The position numbers and the translations under genes were made by a program. A stretch of 64,000 nucleotides of DNA from the NCBI RefSeq assembly GCF_026004075.1, contig NZ_BPIK01000001.1, positions 1,466,041-1,530,040 of the forward strand, read 5' to 3'. The DNA is from Meiothermus sp. (GTDB lineage: Bacteria; Deinococcota; Deinococci; Deinococcales; Thermaceae). Positions 33,866-42,407 of the stretch are shown here, one piece after another. The first letter of the stretch is position 1; each line of letters begins with the position of its first letter. The notes under the pieces were generated by a model. The model saw nothing but the letters and a program-made list of their open reading frames with translations. It ran no database searches and was not told where the DNA came from.

Positions 33866-34188
33866 AGTGTCTTCCATATCGGATTCGGGCTCGAGGCTTG
33901 CAGATCGCGCAAAAACTATAAATGGCACCTCATACCGGGACCAGGCGAAGCCAGGGTCTTCACGAGAGGAACTTGGTGAGGTTGGCCTAGCCCTGCGCGT
34001 ATTTTGACACAGACGCTGTGGCATTTTCCCATCTTCAAGTCTTGCACAATGCTGTAAAGGCTTGCGAAGTGCGGTGTGCGTTGATTGCATGGGCCGTTTA
34101 TATCGAGATTGGGTGAATAGGAGCTGTGTGTAACAAGGTTGTAACAACCCCCGGATAAACTCATCTCAATCAATTTTTGAGGTTCGAG
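33866..34188. other. 323-bp intergenic region with operator-like palindrome
   Basis: No coding ORF. Near the left edge ATATCGGATTCGG resembles an end of the dispersed repeat family. The right end carries a perfect palindrome (34137-34149) and a TAAACT box ahead of the FabH-like gene. Confidence 0.5.
34137..34149. promoter_or_regulatory. Palindrome upstream of acid-catabolism operon
   Basis: GGTTGT-A-ACAACC, a perfect 13-bp palindrome, is 39 bases ahead of the first ATG and six bases before a TAAACT box (34156-34161). A second partial copy (GTGTAACAAGG) lies immediately to the left. The placement suits a TetR- or GntR-type repressor controlling the operon; no regulator gene is adjacent. Confidence 0.5.
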
Positions 34189-35202
34189 ATGGCATACCTT
34201 CGGGGCCTGGGCATCTATCTACCCACACCGCGCATGCATAGCAGCGAGATTGCTGCGGCCAGCCAGCTACCGGAATGGGTGGTACGGGAGAAACTGGGCA
34301 TTCACCAGAAACCCATTCCCGGCCCCAACGACCATCCGGCCCATATGGGGGGCTGGGCTGCTCAGGCTGCGCTCGAGGAGGCGGGCCTCGAGGGGGCTGC
34401 GCTGGATGTGGTCATCAGCATCACCGATGAACACAAGGACTACCCGGTCTGGTGCAGCGCACCCCTCATCGCCCAGATGGTGGGGGCCCGCCGGGCCTGG
34501 GCCTTCGATCTGAACCAAAAGTGCGCCAGCTTTATCAGCGCTCTGGCAGTCGCCGAGGGGCTTTTGGCGAGCCAGCCCGACCTGCAGCACATCCTGATAG
34601 CGGGCGGCTATCGCAACGGCGACCTGATTGACTACACCGACCCGGCTGTGCGCTTCATGTACGACCTGGCCGCGGGCGGCGGAGCTGCGCTGATAGGGCG
34701 GGAAGGGCCGGGATTCAGGCTGCTGGCCGCGCAGCTCAAAACCGACCCCAGCCTGGCTACCAGCGTGCGGGTGCCGGTAGGGGGCACGGTAGAGCCCCTA
34801 ACTCCAGCCAATGTAGATCGGTACAGGCTGCGGGTGGCCGAGCCCGAGCTGATGAAAGCCCGCCTCGAGCAGGTCTCACTGCCCGGTTTCCTGGAGGTCA
34901 TTCAAGGTGCCCTGGGACGGGCTGGGTACACCGCTGCCGATCTGGACTACCTGGCCCTGCTGCACATGAAACCCTCGGCCCACCAGGCGGTGCTGGCCGG
35001 ACTGGGGCTATCGGAAGAGCGCGCCATTTACCTGTCTGACTACGGTCACCTGGGCCAGCTCGACCCCATTCTTTCGCTCAAGCTGGCGGTGGATGCAGGC
35101 AAGCTGGGCCCCGGAAGCCTGGTGGCCCTGGCTGCGGCTGGGGTGGGCTACCACTGGGGGGCCGCGGTTCTTCGCCTGGAGGAGGGGCGCCAATGGAGCT
35201 AA
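34189..35202 (+). CDS. FabH-like 3-oxoacyl synthase III family protein
   Basis: 337 residues from the ATG with TGAGG six bases upstream. Thiolase-fold KASIII. The nucleophilic cysteine is Cys112 (NQKCASF) and a histidine follows at 259 (LLHMKP). The third residue, Asn in the YGNTS motif of FabH, is replaced by His in YGHLGQ (about 287). Decarboxylating FabH enzymes need that Asn, so this protein may instead carry out acyl transfer or a thiolase-like reaction. It overlaps the acyl-CoA ligase gene by ten bases. Confidence 0.82.
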   Translation: MAYLRGLGIYLPTPRMHSSEIAAASQLPEWVVREKLGIHQKPIPGPNDHPAHMGGWAAQAALEEAGLEGAALDVVISITDEHKDYPVWCSAPLIAQMVGARRAWAFDLNQKCASFISALAVAEGLLASQPDLQHILIAGGYRNGDLIDYTDPAVRFMYDLAAGGGAALIGREGPGFRLLAAQLKTDPSLATSVRVPVGGTVEPLTPANVDRYRLRVAEPELMKARLEQVSLPGFLEVIQGALGRAGYTAADLDYLALLHMKPSAHQAVLAGLGLSEERAIYLSDYGHLGQLDPILSLKLAVDAGKLGPGSLVALAAAGVGYHWGAAVLRLEEGRQWS

Positions 35203-36668
35203 ACGCCAACTGGCTGGCGCGGCTGGCCGCCTATCATCCCGAGCGGCCAGCGGTCTACTGGCGTGGGGGTTGGCTTAGCTACGCAGACCTGTACCAGCGG
35301 GCCCAGCGGGCCGCGGCCTCGCTGGCCGGCCTTGGGGTCGCCCGGGGGGATCGGGTCGCGGTGCTGGGGCCCAACCACCTGGGCTACCTCGAGCTCTACT
35401 TTGCCGCGCCCTTGCTGGGCTTTATTCCCACCCTGCTCAACCACCGCCTGAGCGAGGCCGAGCTTAAGGGGCTGCTCGAGTACACCCGGCCCAGAGTCCT
35501 TTTCTACACCGAAGACTTCGCGGTGCCGGCCCAGCAACTGCACCCCCAGGCGCATCCTCTGGAGGCCCTGCAAACCCTGCCCGAAAAAGAAATTCCAGGT
35601 TTTACCCCCAGCTTAGAGGATCCGGCCCTGCTGCTCTTTACCGGCGGCACCACCGGGCTGCCCAAAGGGGCCCTCATCCCCTACCGCCAGCTTCTGGTCA
35701 ATGCCATCCAGACCTGCATGAGCTGGGGGCTTTCCCCCAATGATCGCTACATCGTAGCCACCCCCATGTTCCATGCGGCCCTGAACGCCCTGACCACGCC
35801 CCTGCTCTACCTGGGCGGCCAGGTGCTTATACAGGAAAGGTTCGACCCCGCTTTGTACCTGGCCTGGGTTCGGGAACACCGGGTGAGCCTGCTGTTTTTG
35901 GTGCCCACCATGTACCAGATGCTGGCCCAGCACCCCGACTTTGCCCAGGCCGACCTGCGCACGGTGCGCTGGGCCATCTCCGGCGGGGCCCCCTGTCCGC
36001 ACCCGGTGCGGGCCGCCTTCAAGGCCAGGGGTGTGCGCTTCAAGCAGGGCTATGGCCTGACCGAGTGCGGTGTCAACTGCTTTACCCAGAGCCTCGAGGA
36101 GGCCGAAGCTTTCCCCGAATCGGTGGGCCGCCCCATGCCCCACCTCTGGGCCCGGCTGGTCGGGGCCGGGGGCCAGGAGGCGCTCGAGGAGGGTGAACTC
36201 TGGCTCTCCGGGCCGGTGGTGATGTCGGGCTACTTTGAGCGCCCCACCGAGACCGCTCAGGCCCTGGTTGTGCAGAATGGCCGCACCTGGCTGCGCACCG
36301 GCGACCTGGCCCGGCGCGACGCCGAAGGGCGCTACTACATCGTGGGGCGGGTCAAGGAGATGTTCATCTCGGGGGGAGAGAACGTCTACCCCATCGAGGT
36401 GGAACGGGCCCTTTACGATCATCCCGCGGTGCTCGAGTGCGCGGTGCTGGGGGTTCCCGACGCCCGCTGGGGCGAGGTGGGCCTGGCTGCGGTCGTACTC
36501 AAATCGCCGATTGGCGAGGAAGAGCTGAAGCGTTTTCTGAGGGCCCGGCTGGCCGGCTATAAGGTGCCCAAACATTTCCTTTTCCTCCCCGAGCTACCCA
36601 AAAGCGGCCCCGGCAAGATTTTGAAAAGTGCGCTGTATCAGAAGTTTATGGAGGAATTCCATGCCTGA
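35193..36668 (+). CDS. AMP-forming acyl-CoA synthetase
   Basis: 491 residues. ANL superfamily: P-loop-like LLFTGGTTGLPKGA (about 149-162), YGLTECG, GDLARRDAEGRYYIVGRVKEM, and the C-terminal lysine in PKSGPGKILKSAL. It activates a carboxylic acid to its CoA thioester; chain length is not clear from sequence. It overlaps the gene on each side, so it is part of a coupled operon. Confidence 0.92.
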   Translation: MELNANWLARLAAYHPERPAVYWRGGWLSYADLYQRAQRAAASLAGLGVARGDRVAVLGPNHLGYLELYFAAPLLGFIPTLLNHRLSEAELKGLLEYTRPRVLFYTEDFAVPAQQLHPQAHPLEALQTLPEKEIPGFTPSLEDPALLLFTGGTTGLPKGALIPYRQLLVNAIQTCMSWGLSPNDRYIVATPMFHAALNALTTPLLYLGGQVLIQERFDPALYLAWVREHRVSLLFLVPTMYQMLAQHPDFAQADLRTVRWAISGGAPCPHPVRAAFKARGVRFKQGYGLTECGVNCFTQSLEEAEAFPESVGRPMPHLWARLVGAGGQEALEEGELWLSGPVVMSGYFERPTETAQALVVQNGRTWLRTGDLARRDAEGRYYIVGRVKEMFISGGENVYPIEVERALYDHPAVLECAVLGVPDARWGEVGLAAVVLKSPIGEEELKRFLRARLAGYKVPKHFLFLPELPKSGPGKILKSALYQKFMEEFHA

Positions 36669-37464
36669 GCAAGCCGTCAATGGAACCCGCCTTTTCTACC
36701 GGCTGGATGGCCCCGAAGAAGCGCCGTGCCTGGTGCTGCTCAATGGCATCTTTCAGCGCACCGAGGCCTGGGAGCCCCTCATGCCCTACCTGAAGAATTT
36801 CCGGGTGCTGCGCTACGACATGCGCGGCCAGGGGCAAAGCGCCGTACCCCCGGGGCCCTACCCCCCCGAACAGCACGCCAGCGACCTGGCCGCCCTCCTG
36901 GAGGCTCTAAAGATCCCGCGCTACCACCTGCTGGGCCTGTCCAACGGCGGGGTGGTGGCCCAGGTATACGCCGCACAACAACCCGCCGGCCTGGAAAAGC
37001 TCATCCTGCTGTGCACCACCCCCCGCCTCGACCCGCTTCTACGAGCCAAAGTAGCAAGCTGGCGGCAGGCCCTGGCCTGGGGCGGCACCCGTGGACGCTT
37101 GCAGGTTGCCCTGCCCTGGATCTGGGGCCGGGCCTATCTGGAAGCCCACCCGGAGATCGCCGACGGGGCTTCACTGTCACAGATGGAGCAGGCCGCCCCA
37201 ACCCCAGAGGCCCAGCAAAACTTACTGGATGGCTTTATGGCTATGGAAGACCTGCGCCCCCGCCTGAAGCGGGTCAAAGCCCCTACGCTGGTGCTCTCGG
37301 GTGCGGACGATTTGCTCTTCCCGCCCTGCTACGGCCAGGAGATTGCGGCCGCCATCCCCCAGGCCACCCATCGGGTGCTATCCCAGGTGGGCCACGTGGC
37401 CCCAGTTGAGGACACCGCCGGGCTGGCCGGGGCCATCCTGAGGTTTTTGGAGGTACAGGCATGA
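36661..37464 (+). CDS. Alpha/beta hydrolase
   Basis: 267 residues from an ATG preceded by GGAGG. Catalytic triad visible: Ser94 in GLSNGG, Asp in LSGADDLLFP and His in VGHVAPVED. The closest pattern is the 3-oxoadipate enol-lactonase/ester hydrolase group. In this operon it could hydrolyse an ester, lactone or thioester. Overlaps the ligase by 8 bases and the MaoC gene by 4. Confidence 0.88.
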   Translation: MPEQAVNGTRLFYRLDGPEEAPCLVLLNGIFQRTEAWEPLMPYLKNFRVLRYDMRGQGQSAVPPGPYPPEQHASDLAALLEALKIPRYHLLGLSNGGVVAQVYAAQQPAGLEKLILLCTTPRLDPLLRAKVASWRQALAWGGTRGRLQVALPWIWGRAYLEAHPEIADGASLSQMEQAAPTPEAQQNLLDGFMAMEDLRPRLKRVKAPTLVLSGADDLLFPPCYGQEIAAAIPQATHRVLSQVGHVAPVEDTAGLAGAILRFLEVQA

Positions 37465-37865
37465 AGTTCCAGATAGGAGACAGCGCTTCTTACACCCAGA
37501 CCATCAGCGAGGCGCATGTGGCCCTGTTCATCGGGGCGGTGGGCGATACCAATCCGTTGCATGTGGACAGCGAGTACGCCCAAAAAAGCCGTTTTGGGGC
37601 CCGCATCGCCCAGGGCATTCTGGTGGCCGGCCTCATATCCACCGCCATCGGCACCAGGCTGCCGGGGCCGGGGGCCATCTACCTGGGCCAGAGCCTGCGC
37701 TTTCTGAAGCCCACCTACCTGGGCGACACCATCACGGCCACTGTAACGGTGCGGGCCATCCGCCCGGATAAACCCATCCTGAGCCTCGAGACCGTCTGCA
37801 CCAACCAAAAAGGTGAGCGGGTCATCGAGGGTGAGGCAACGGTGCTCTACGAGGAGGTTTTGTGA
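37461..37865 (+). CDS. MaoC-like (R)-specific enoyl-CoA hydratase
   Basis: 134 residues, a single hot-dog fold. The hydratase motif is intact: GDTNPLHVDSEYAQKSRFGARIAQG, with Asp and His at the expected positions of PhaJ-type enzymes. It hydrates enoyl-CoA to (R)-3-hydroxyacyl-CoA, fitting with the (R)-3-hydroxybutyrate-dehydrogenase-like enzyme encoded at 42.4 kb. Confidence 0.9.
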   Translation: MKFQIGDSASYTQTISEAHVALFIGAVGDTNPLHVDSEYAQKSRFGARIAQGILVAGLISTAIGTRLPGPGAIYLGQSLRFLKPTYLGDTITATVTVRAIRPDKPILSLETVCTNQKGERVIEGEATVLYEEVL

Positions 37866-37884
37866 AACCTAATAGGAGGCAGGC

Positions 37885-39048
37885 ATGAAAAAAGTTTGGA
37901 TGGTTCTTTTGGCAGTTTTGGGTCTGGCTGGGCTGGCCCTGGCCCAGACCACGGTGCGGGTGGGCGTGCTCCTGCCCATCTCGACCGTAGCGGGCAAGGC
38001 CGCTCTGAACGGAGTACAGCTCGGCGTGGATCAGGTTAACGCAGGCGGGAAGGTAAAGATTGAGCTGGTGGTGGTGGACGACGGCAACACCCCGGCCACC
38101 GCGGTGCCGGCCCTCACCAAGCTGATGACCGTAGATCGGGTGGACATCGTGATCGGCGGGCTGGCCTCGGGGGTTACCTTTGCCCTCTCGGGGCCGGTGA
38201 AGCAATACCAGCCGCTTTTCCTCTGTATCGGAGCGGCCAGCAGTGTGGTGGAGCAGGCTTTTAGCGACTACAATCGTTTCTTCCACTACCACCCCTGGGA
38301 TTACCACAACGTGGCGGCGGCCCTCGAGTTCTTCAAGTACCTCTACGACAGCGGGGCCCGGCGGGTAGCCATCCTCTACGAAGATGGGCCTTTTGGCTCG
38401 GCGGGCATCCAGACCTACCGGCAGCAGCTCGAGCGCCAGGGTTACACTGTGCAGGCCGAGCCTTTCAAGTCGGGTTCGGGTAGCTTTACCGCCATTCTGA
38501 CCCGCCTCAAGGGCTTCCGGCCCGACATTCTGTACTGGATCGGCTACGACGTGGACGCCCTGCCCATCGCAGCGCAAGCCCGGCAGGTGGGGCTCGAGCC
38601 CAAACTGATCTACGGGGCCCCCCCGGCCTGGCCGACTGGCTTTGAGAAAAACAAACTTTCCAACGACATAGCCGGCATGACCGCCTGGCTGCCCTCGGTA
38701 GCCAACAACGAAAGCCGCCGCTTCGTGAACCTTTACCGGCGCAAGTTCGGCGAAGTCACCGACGAGTACATGGCCCCCATGGGCTACGTGATCGCCCTGA
38801 GCCTGGGTAAAGCGCTCGAGGCCGCGGGCTCCACCGATAAAGACCGGGTCGCAGCCGAGCTGGCCAAGGTTCAGATGGATACCCCCTTCGGCCCCCTATC
38901 CTTCAAGCCCTCCGATACCGGGCGTACCCGCTACCAGGGCTTCAATCAGAGCATCTGGCTGCAATTCCAGTATCTGGAGGGCTCACGCCGGCCAGTCTTC
39001 CCGCCCAGCCGCTCCGCTCGGCCCCTGCGCTTCCCTGGTAACTACTAA
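37885..39048 (+). CDS. Branched-chain-type ABC transporter, substrate-binding protein
   Basis: 387 residues with AGGAGG upstream. Signal peptide ending LAGLALAQ, then a type I periplasmic-binding protein (LivJ/amide-binding family): VRVGVLLPIS opening, and the VAILYEDGPFGSAGIQTYRQ hinge strand. No lipobox. Its ligand may be an aromatic or short-chain acid rather than leucine, judging from the enzymes upstream. Followed by a stem-loop before the permease genes. Confidence 0.92.
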   Translation: MKKVWMVLLAVLGLAGLALAQTTVRVGVLLPISTVAGKAALNGVQLGVDQVNAGGKVKIELVVVDDGNTPATAVPALTKLMTVDRVDIVIGGLASGVTFALSGPVKQYQPLFLCIGAASSVVEQAFSDYNRFFHYHPWDYHNVAAALEFFKYLYDSGARRVAILYEDGPFGSAGIQTYRQQLERQGYTVQAEPFKSGSGSFTAILTRLKGFRPDILYWIGYDVDALPIAAQARQVGLEPKLIYGAPPAWPTGFEKNKLSNDIAGMTAWLPSVANNESRRFVNLYRRKFGEVTDEYMAPMGYVIALSLGKALEAAGSTDKDRVAAELAKVQMDTPFGPLSFKPSDTGRTRYQGFNQSIWLQFQYLEGSRRPVFPPSRSARPLRFPGNY

Positions 39049-39074
39049 GCCTGGGCCTGGCACTCAGCTCTGAT

Positions 39075-39101
39075 GAACCCCAACGGCCCCCGTTGGGGTT
39101 C
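39075..39101 (+). promoter_or_regulatory. Intercistronic stem-loop after binding-protein gene
   Basis: GAACCCCAACG and CGTTGGGGTTC pair perfectly around a five-base loop, without a T-run. Such hairpins typically protect the 3' end of binding-protein mRNA, giving more binding protein than permease. Confidence 0.6.
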
Positions 39102-39209
39102 CGTCCCAGGCCGAGTACAAATTGCACCAATCTCGTTGCGGTTCGGGTTGAATAAATGCTGCCTACTCGCTGGGTGTCAAACTAAACGGAGCCAATCCCG
39201 ACAAACTTT

Positions 39210-40067
39210 ATGGAATTGCTACTGCAAACCCTCATCAACGGCATCCTGGCCGCCGGCATATACGCGCTGGTAGCCAGCGGACTTGCCCTCGCGGTAGGCG
39301 TGGTAGGCATCGTCAACTTTGCCCACGGCGAGTTCACCATGATCGGGGCGTTCGTCGCTTATCTGCTCTTTGTAAGCACCGGTCTGGATCCTTTCCTCTC
39401 CCTAGGATTGGCTGCCCTAGTGCTCTTTTTGGTAGGAGCCATTACCTATCTAGGGCTAATTCAACCGGTTTTGGCCGCACCCGAGCTCAACCAGATGCTG
39501 CTTACCTTTGGTCTTTCGGTAGCCTTGCAAAACATCGCCCTGTTAGTCTTTGGCGCCGATACCCGGGTGGTCTCTACCAGTTACCAGGGGGCTACCCTGA
39601 GCCTGGGGAGCCTTTCGTTTGGCGTACCACCCTTACTCGCTTTTGGGCTTTCGGTAGGTATCTTGGGTGCGCTTTACGGCTTCCTAGATCGCACCCGGCT
39701 GGGTCTGGCCGTACGAGCCGTAGCGCAAAACCGGCTGGCGCCGGGGCTTCTGGGCATCGAGACCCAGCAGGTTTACCTGCTGGCTTTTGGGCTTTCGGCT
39801 GCCCTGGCTGGAGTAGCAGGGGTAATGCTCTCGGTCATGCTTTACGCCTCCCCTACCGTGGGCTTTGCCTACACCCTCAAGGCTTTTGCCATCATCGTAA
39901 TGGCCGGGCTGGGCAACCTGCGAGGGGTAGTACCTGCTGCTGTTATCTTGGCCATGGCCGAAGCCCTGGTCAGCACCTATGTACCAGGTGGAGGTGGGTG
40001 GGTGGAGGCCGTCTTTTTTCTGGTCATCTTCGTGGCCCTTACCTGGCGTAGCTGGAGGGCCGCATGA
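39210..40067 (+). CDS. Branched-chain-type ABC transporter permease, LivH family
   Basis: 285 residues, about eight hydrophobic segments. LivH motifs: INFAHGEFTMIGAF near 33-48 and the conserved FAIIVMAGLGNLRGVVPAA near 230. Overlaps livM by 4 bases. The 161-bp gap from the binding-protein gene holds the stem-loop. Confidence 0.93.
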   Translation: MELLLQTLINGILAAGIYALVASGLALAVGVVGIVNFAHGEFTMIGAFVAYLLFVSTGLDPFLSLGLAALVLFLVGAITYLGLIQPVLAAPELNQMLLTFGLSVALQNIALLVFGADTRVVSTSYQGATLSLGSLSFGVPPLLAFGLSVGILGALYGFLDRTRLGLAVRAVAQNRLAPGLLGIETQQVYLLAFGLSAALAGVAGVMLSVMLYASPTVGFAYTLKAFAIIVMAGLGNLRGVVPAAVILAMAEALVSTYVPGGGGWVEAVFFLVIFVALTWRSWRAA

Positions 40068-40972
40068 TACTGGTGGGACTACTTTTATTAGTAGCACTGG
40101 TACTGCCAGGACTACCGTTGGGTGAGTGGCGGGCCTTTTTGCTGGATACAGCCCAGTTTGCATTCTTGATAAGCGCTTTAGCCCTGGCCTGGGACTTGCT
40201 GGCCCGCACCGGGCAGCTCTCGCTGGCCCACGGGGCCTTCTTCGGCCTGGGGGCTTACGCTGCCGCGCTCGCGGCCCCCGCCCTGGGCACCCTTCCCGCT
40301 CTGCTGGTCGGGGGGGTGGTAGCTGGAGCCTCGAGCCTGTTTCTGGGCCTGGCCACCTTGCGGTTGCATGGGATGTATTTTGCCATCGCCACCCTGGCTT
40401 TCAGCGAGGTTATGCGTACCCTGGTACTCAAAGCAGCGTTTACCGGTGGAGCCATCGGCTTACCGGTTCAACCCGCTTTCGGTGGAGCTTTCCCCCTGGG
40501 GGGCTACTATCTAGCAGTTCTGGTACTGGCCCTGGCTGCGGGGGTGAGCCTACGCCTGGGTAGAAGCCGCCTGCACTATGCCATGGCCGCTACCCGGCAG
40601 GGCGAGGCTGTGGCGCGGGTGCTGGGGGTACCGGTGGTACGGGTTAAGCTCCAGGCTTTTATGATTTCGGCCTTTCTGGCAGGGCTAGCGGGTGGGGTCT
40701 ACGCAATGAAGACGCTGTTTCTCTCCCCTTACGATGCTTTTGGTCTGGGCCGCGCGGTGGAGGCCCTGGTAATTCCCATTTTCGGTGGGCTATATACCAC
40801 CACCGGGCCGTTGCTGGGTGGGCTGATCATCGTGGGCCTCGAGACCTGGCTACGGCTACGGATTGGCGAGGGCTACCTGGTGGTGTATGGGGTGATATTG
40901 GTGTTGACCATCCTATTTTTACCCAAAGGGCTGGTGAGCCTCTTTCGCCGCAAGGAGGTGAGGCGTGCTTAG
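40064..40972 (+). CDS. Branched-chain-type ABC transporter permease, LivM family
   Basis: 302 residues, multi-spanning. LivM motifs GQLSLAHGAFFGLGAYAAA (about 47-65) and the EAA-like loop FLAGLAGGVYAM. Pairs with the LivH protein to form the pore. Overlaps the LivG gene by 8 bases. Confidence 0.93.
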   Translation: MILVGLLLLVALVLPGLPLGEWRAFLLDTAQFAFLISALALAWDLLARTGQLSLAHGAFFGLGAYAAALAAPALGTLPALLVGGVVAGASSLFLGLATLRLHGMYFAIATLAFSEVMRTLVLKAAFTGGAIGLPVQPAFGGAFPLGGYYLAVLVLALAAGVSLRLGRSRLHYAMAATRQGEAVARVLGVPVVRVKLQAFMISAFLAGLAGGVYAMKTLFLSPYDAFGLGRAVEALVIPIFGGLYTTTGPLLGGLIIVGLETWLRLRIGEGYLVVYGVILVLTILFLPKGLVSLFRRKEVRRA

Positions 40973-41681
40973 TATCCAGGGCCTTTCCAAGCGCTTTGGC
41001 GGGGTGCTCGCGGCCAACTCGGTCAATCTCCGGGTAGAGGCCGGTGAAATTCTGGCGGTGATTGGCCCCAACGGCGCAGGCAAAAGCACTCTCCTGAACC
41101 TGATCTCAGGTCTTTTGCGGCCCGACGAGGGTCGGATCGAGTTTTTGGGTGAAGCCATTACCCAGGCCCCCCCCGAGGCGCGCACCTGGAAGGGGCTGGG
41201 GCGGGCTTTTCAGATCGTGCAGCCGTTCCCCGAGATGACCGTGTGGGAAAATCTTCTGGTCGGGGCCCTGTACGGCAAACCCAACACCCCGCTCAAAGTG
41301 GCCGAACGCGTGGTGGAGGAGGTCATCCAACTAACCGGGCTGGCCCCCAAAGCCCAGACCTCAGCTGGAGAACTCACGCTTTTAGAAGATAAACGGCTGG
41401 AGCTGGCTCGAGCCCTTTGCACCAGACCCAAGCTCTTGCTCCTGGATGAGGTAATGGCCGGGCTGCGCCCTTCGGAGGCTTTGGAGGCGGTGGAGCTGGT
41501 ACGGCGTATTCGCGATAGCGGTGTAACTGTGCTTTTCATCGAGCATCTCATGCCGGTCGTGCGGGCCCTGGCCGACAGGGTGGTGGTAATGGATTACGGC
41601 CAGGTAATAGCGGAAGGCCCCTACGACCTGGTAGCCACCAACCCCAAGGTGCGCGAGGCCTATCTAGGGAGGGCTTCGTGA
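40965..41681 (+). CDS. Branched-chain-type ABC transporter ATPase, LivG family
   Basis: 238 residues from GTG. Walker A GPNGAGKSTLLN, Walker B LLLLDEVMAGL, switch His in FIEHLMPVV. The signature motif is atypical: where LSGGQ is expected, the sequence reads GELTLLEDKRLELARAL. That LTL-type signature occurs in a subgroup of LivG-like proteins. Overlaps LivF by 4 bases. Confidence 0.92.
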   Translation: MLSIQGLSKRFGGVLAANSVNLRVEAGEILAVIGPNGAGKSTLLNLISGLLRPDEGRIEFLGEAITQAPPEARTWKGLGRAFQIVQPFPEMTVWENLLVGALYGKPNTPLKVAERVVEEVIQLTGLAPKAQTSAGELTLLEDKRLELARALCTRPKLLLLDEVMAGLRPSEALEAVELVRRIRDSGVTVLFIEHLMPVVRALADRVVVMDYGQVIAEGPYDLVATNPKVREAYLGRAS

Positions 41682-42382
41682 GGCTCAGCGTAACCAATCT
41701 AACAACCGGCTACGGCAAAGCCCAGGTGCTGTTTGGACTCACACTCGAGGTAGCCACAGGCGAGCTGGTGGCCCTTCTGGGGGCCAACGGGGCCGGCAAG
41801 ACCACAGCCTTGCGCAGCATCTCCGGCCTGCTACGGCCCTGGGGCGGCGAGGTGCGATTGGATGAGTCCAGCCTGTTGAGCCTCTCGGCAGCCCAGCGGG
41901 CCCGCCGGGGCCTGGGGCACGTACCCGAGGGACGGCAGCTTTTCCCCCTGATGAGCGTTGAGGAAAACCTGCTTCTGGGTTCAGCTTTTCTGGCCTGGCC
42001 CCAGCGGCAGGAACAGTTGGAACGCATCTACACCCTCTTCCCCCGCCTAGCCGAGCGGCGGGGCCAGATGGCCGGCACCCTTTCTGGGGGTGAGCAGCAG
42101 ATGCTGGCAATCGGGCGGGCCCTGATGGGCCGGCCCAGAATTCTGATGGTAGACGAACCCAGCCTGGGGCTTTCCCCTAAGCTGGCCGAGGAGGTGCTGA
42201 CCACCCTGGCCCAGGTGAAGGCCGAAGGGGTGGGGGTGCTGCTGGTCGAACAGAACGTGGCGCTGTCGCTGGAGGTGGCCGACCGGGGCTATGTGGTGGA
42301 GCAAGGGAAGGTGGTTCTGAGCGGTAGCGCCAAAGAGCTTTTGAGCAATCAGGGGGTACAGAAGGCCTACCTGGCTTTGTGA
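41678..42382 (+). CDS. Branched-chain-type ABC transporter ATPase, LivF family
   Basis: 234 residues from GTG. Walker A GANGAGKTTALRS, canonical signature LSGGEQQMLAIGRAL, Walker B ILMVDEPSLGL, switch His replaced by VEQNV as is usual in LivF. It forms the heterodimer with LivG. Confidence 0.93.
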   Translation: MRLSVTNLTTGYGKAQVLFGLTLEVATGELVALLGANGAGKTTALRSISGLLRPWGGEVRLDESSLLSLSAAQRARRGLGHVPEGRQLFPLMSVEENLLLGSAFLAWPQRQEQLERIYTLFPRLAERRGQMAGTLSGGEQQMLAIGRALMGRPRILMVDEPSLGLSPKLAEEVLTTLAQVKAEGVGVLLVEQNVALSLEVADRGYVVEQGKVVLSGSAKELLSNQGVQKAYLAL

Positions 42383-42407
42383 GCCTCGAGCAAGATAGCA
42401 TAGAACT

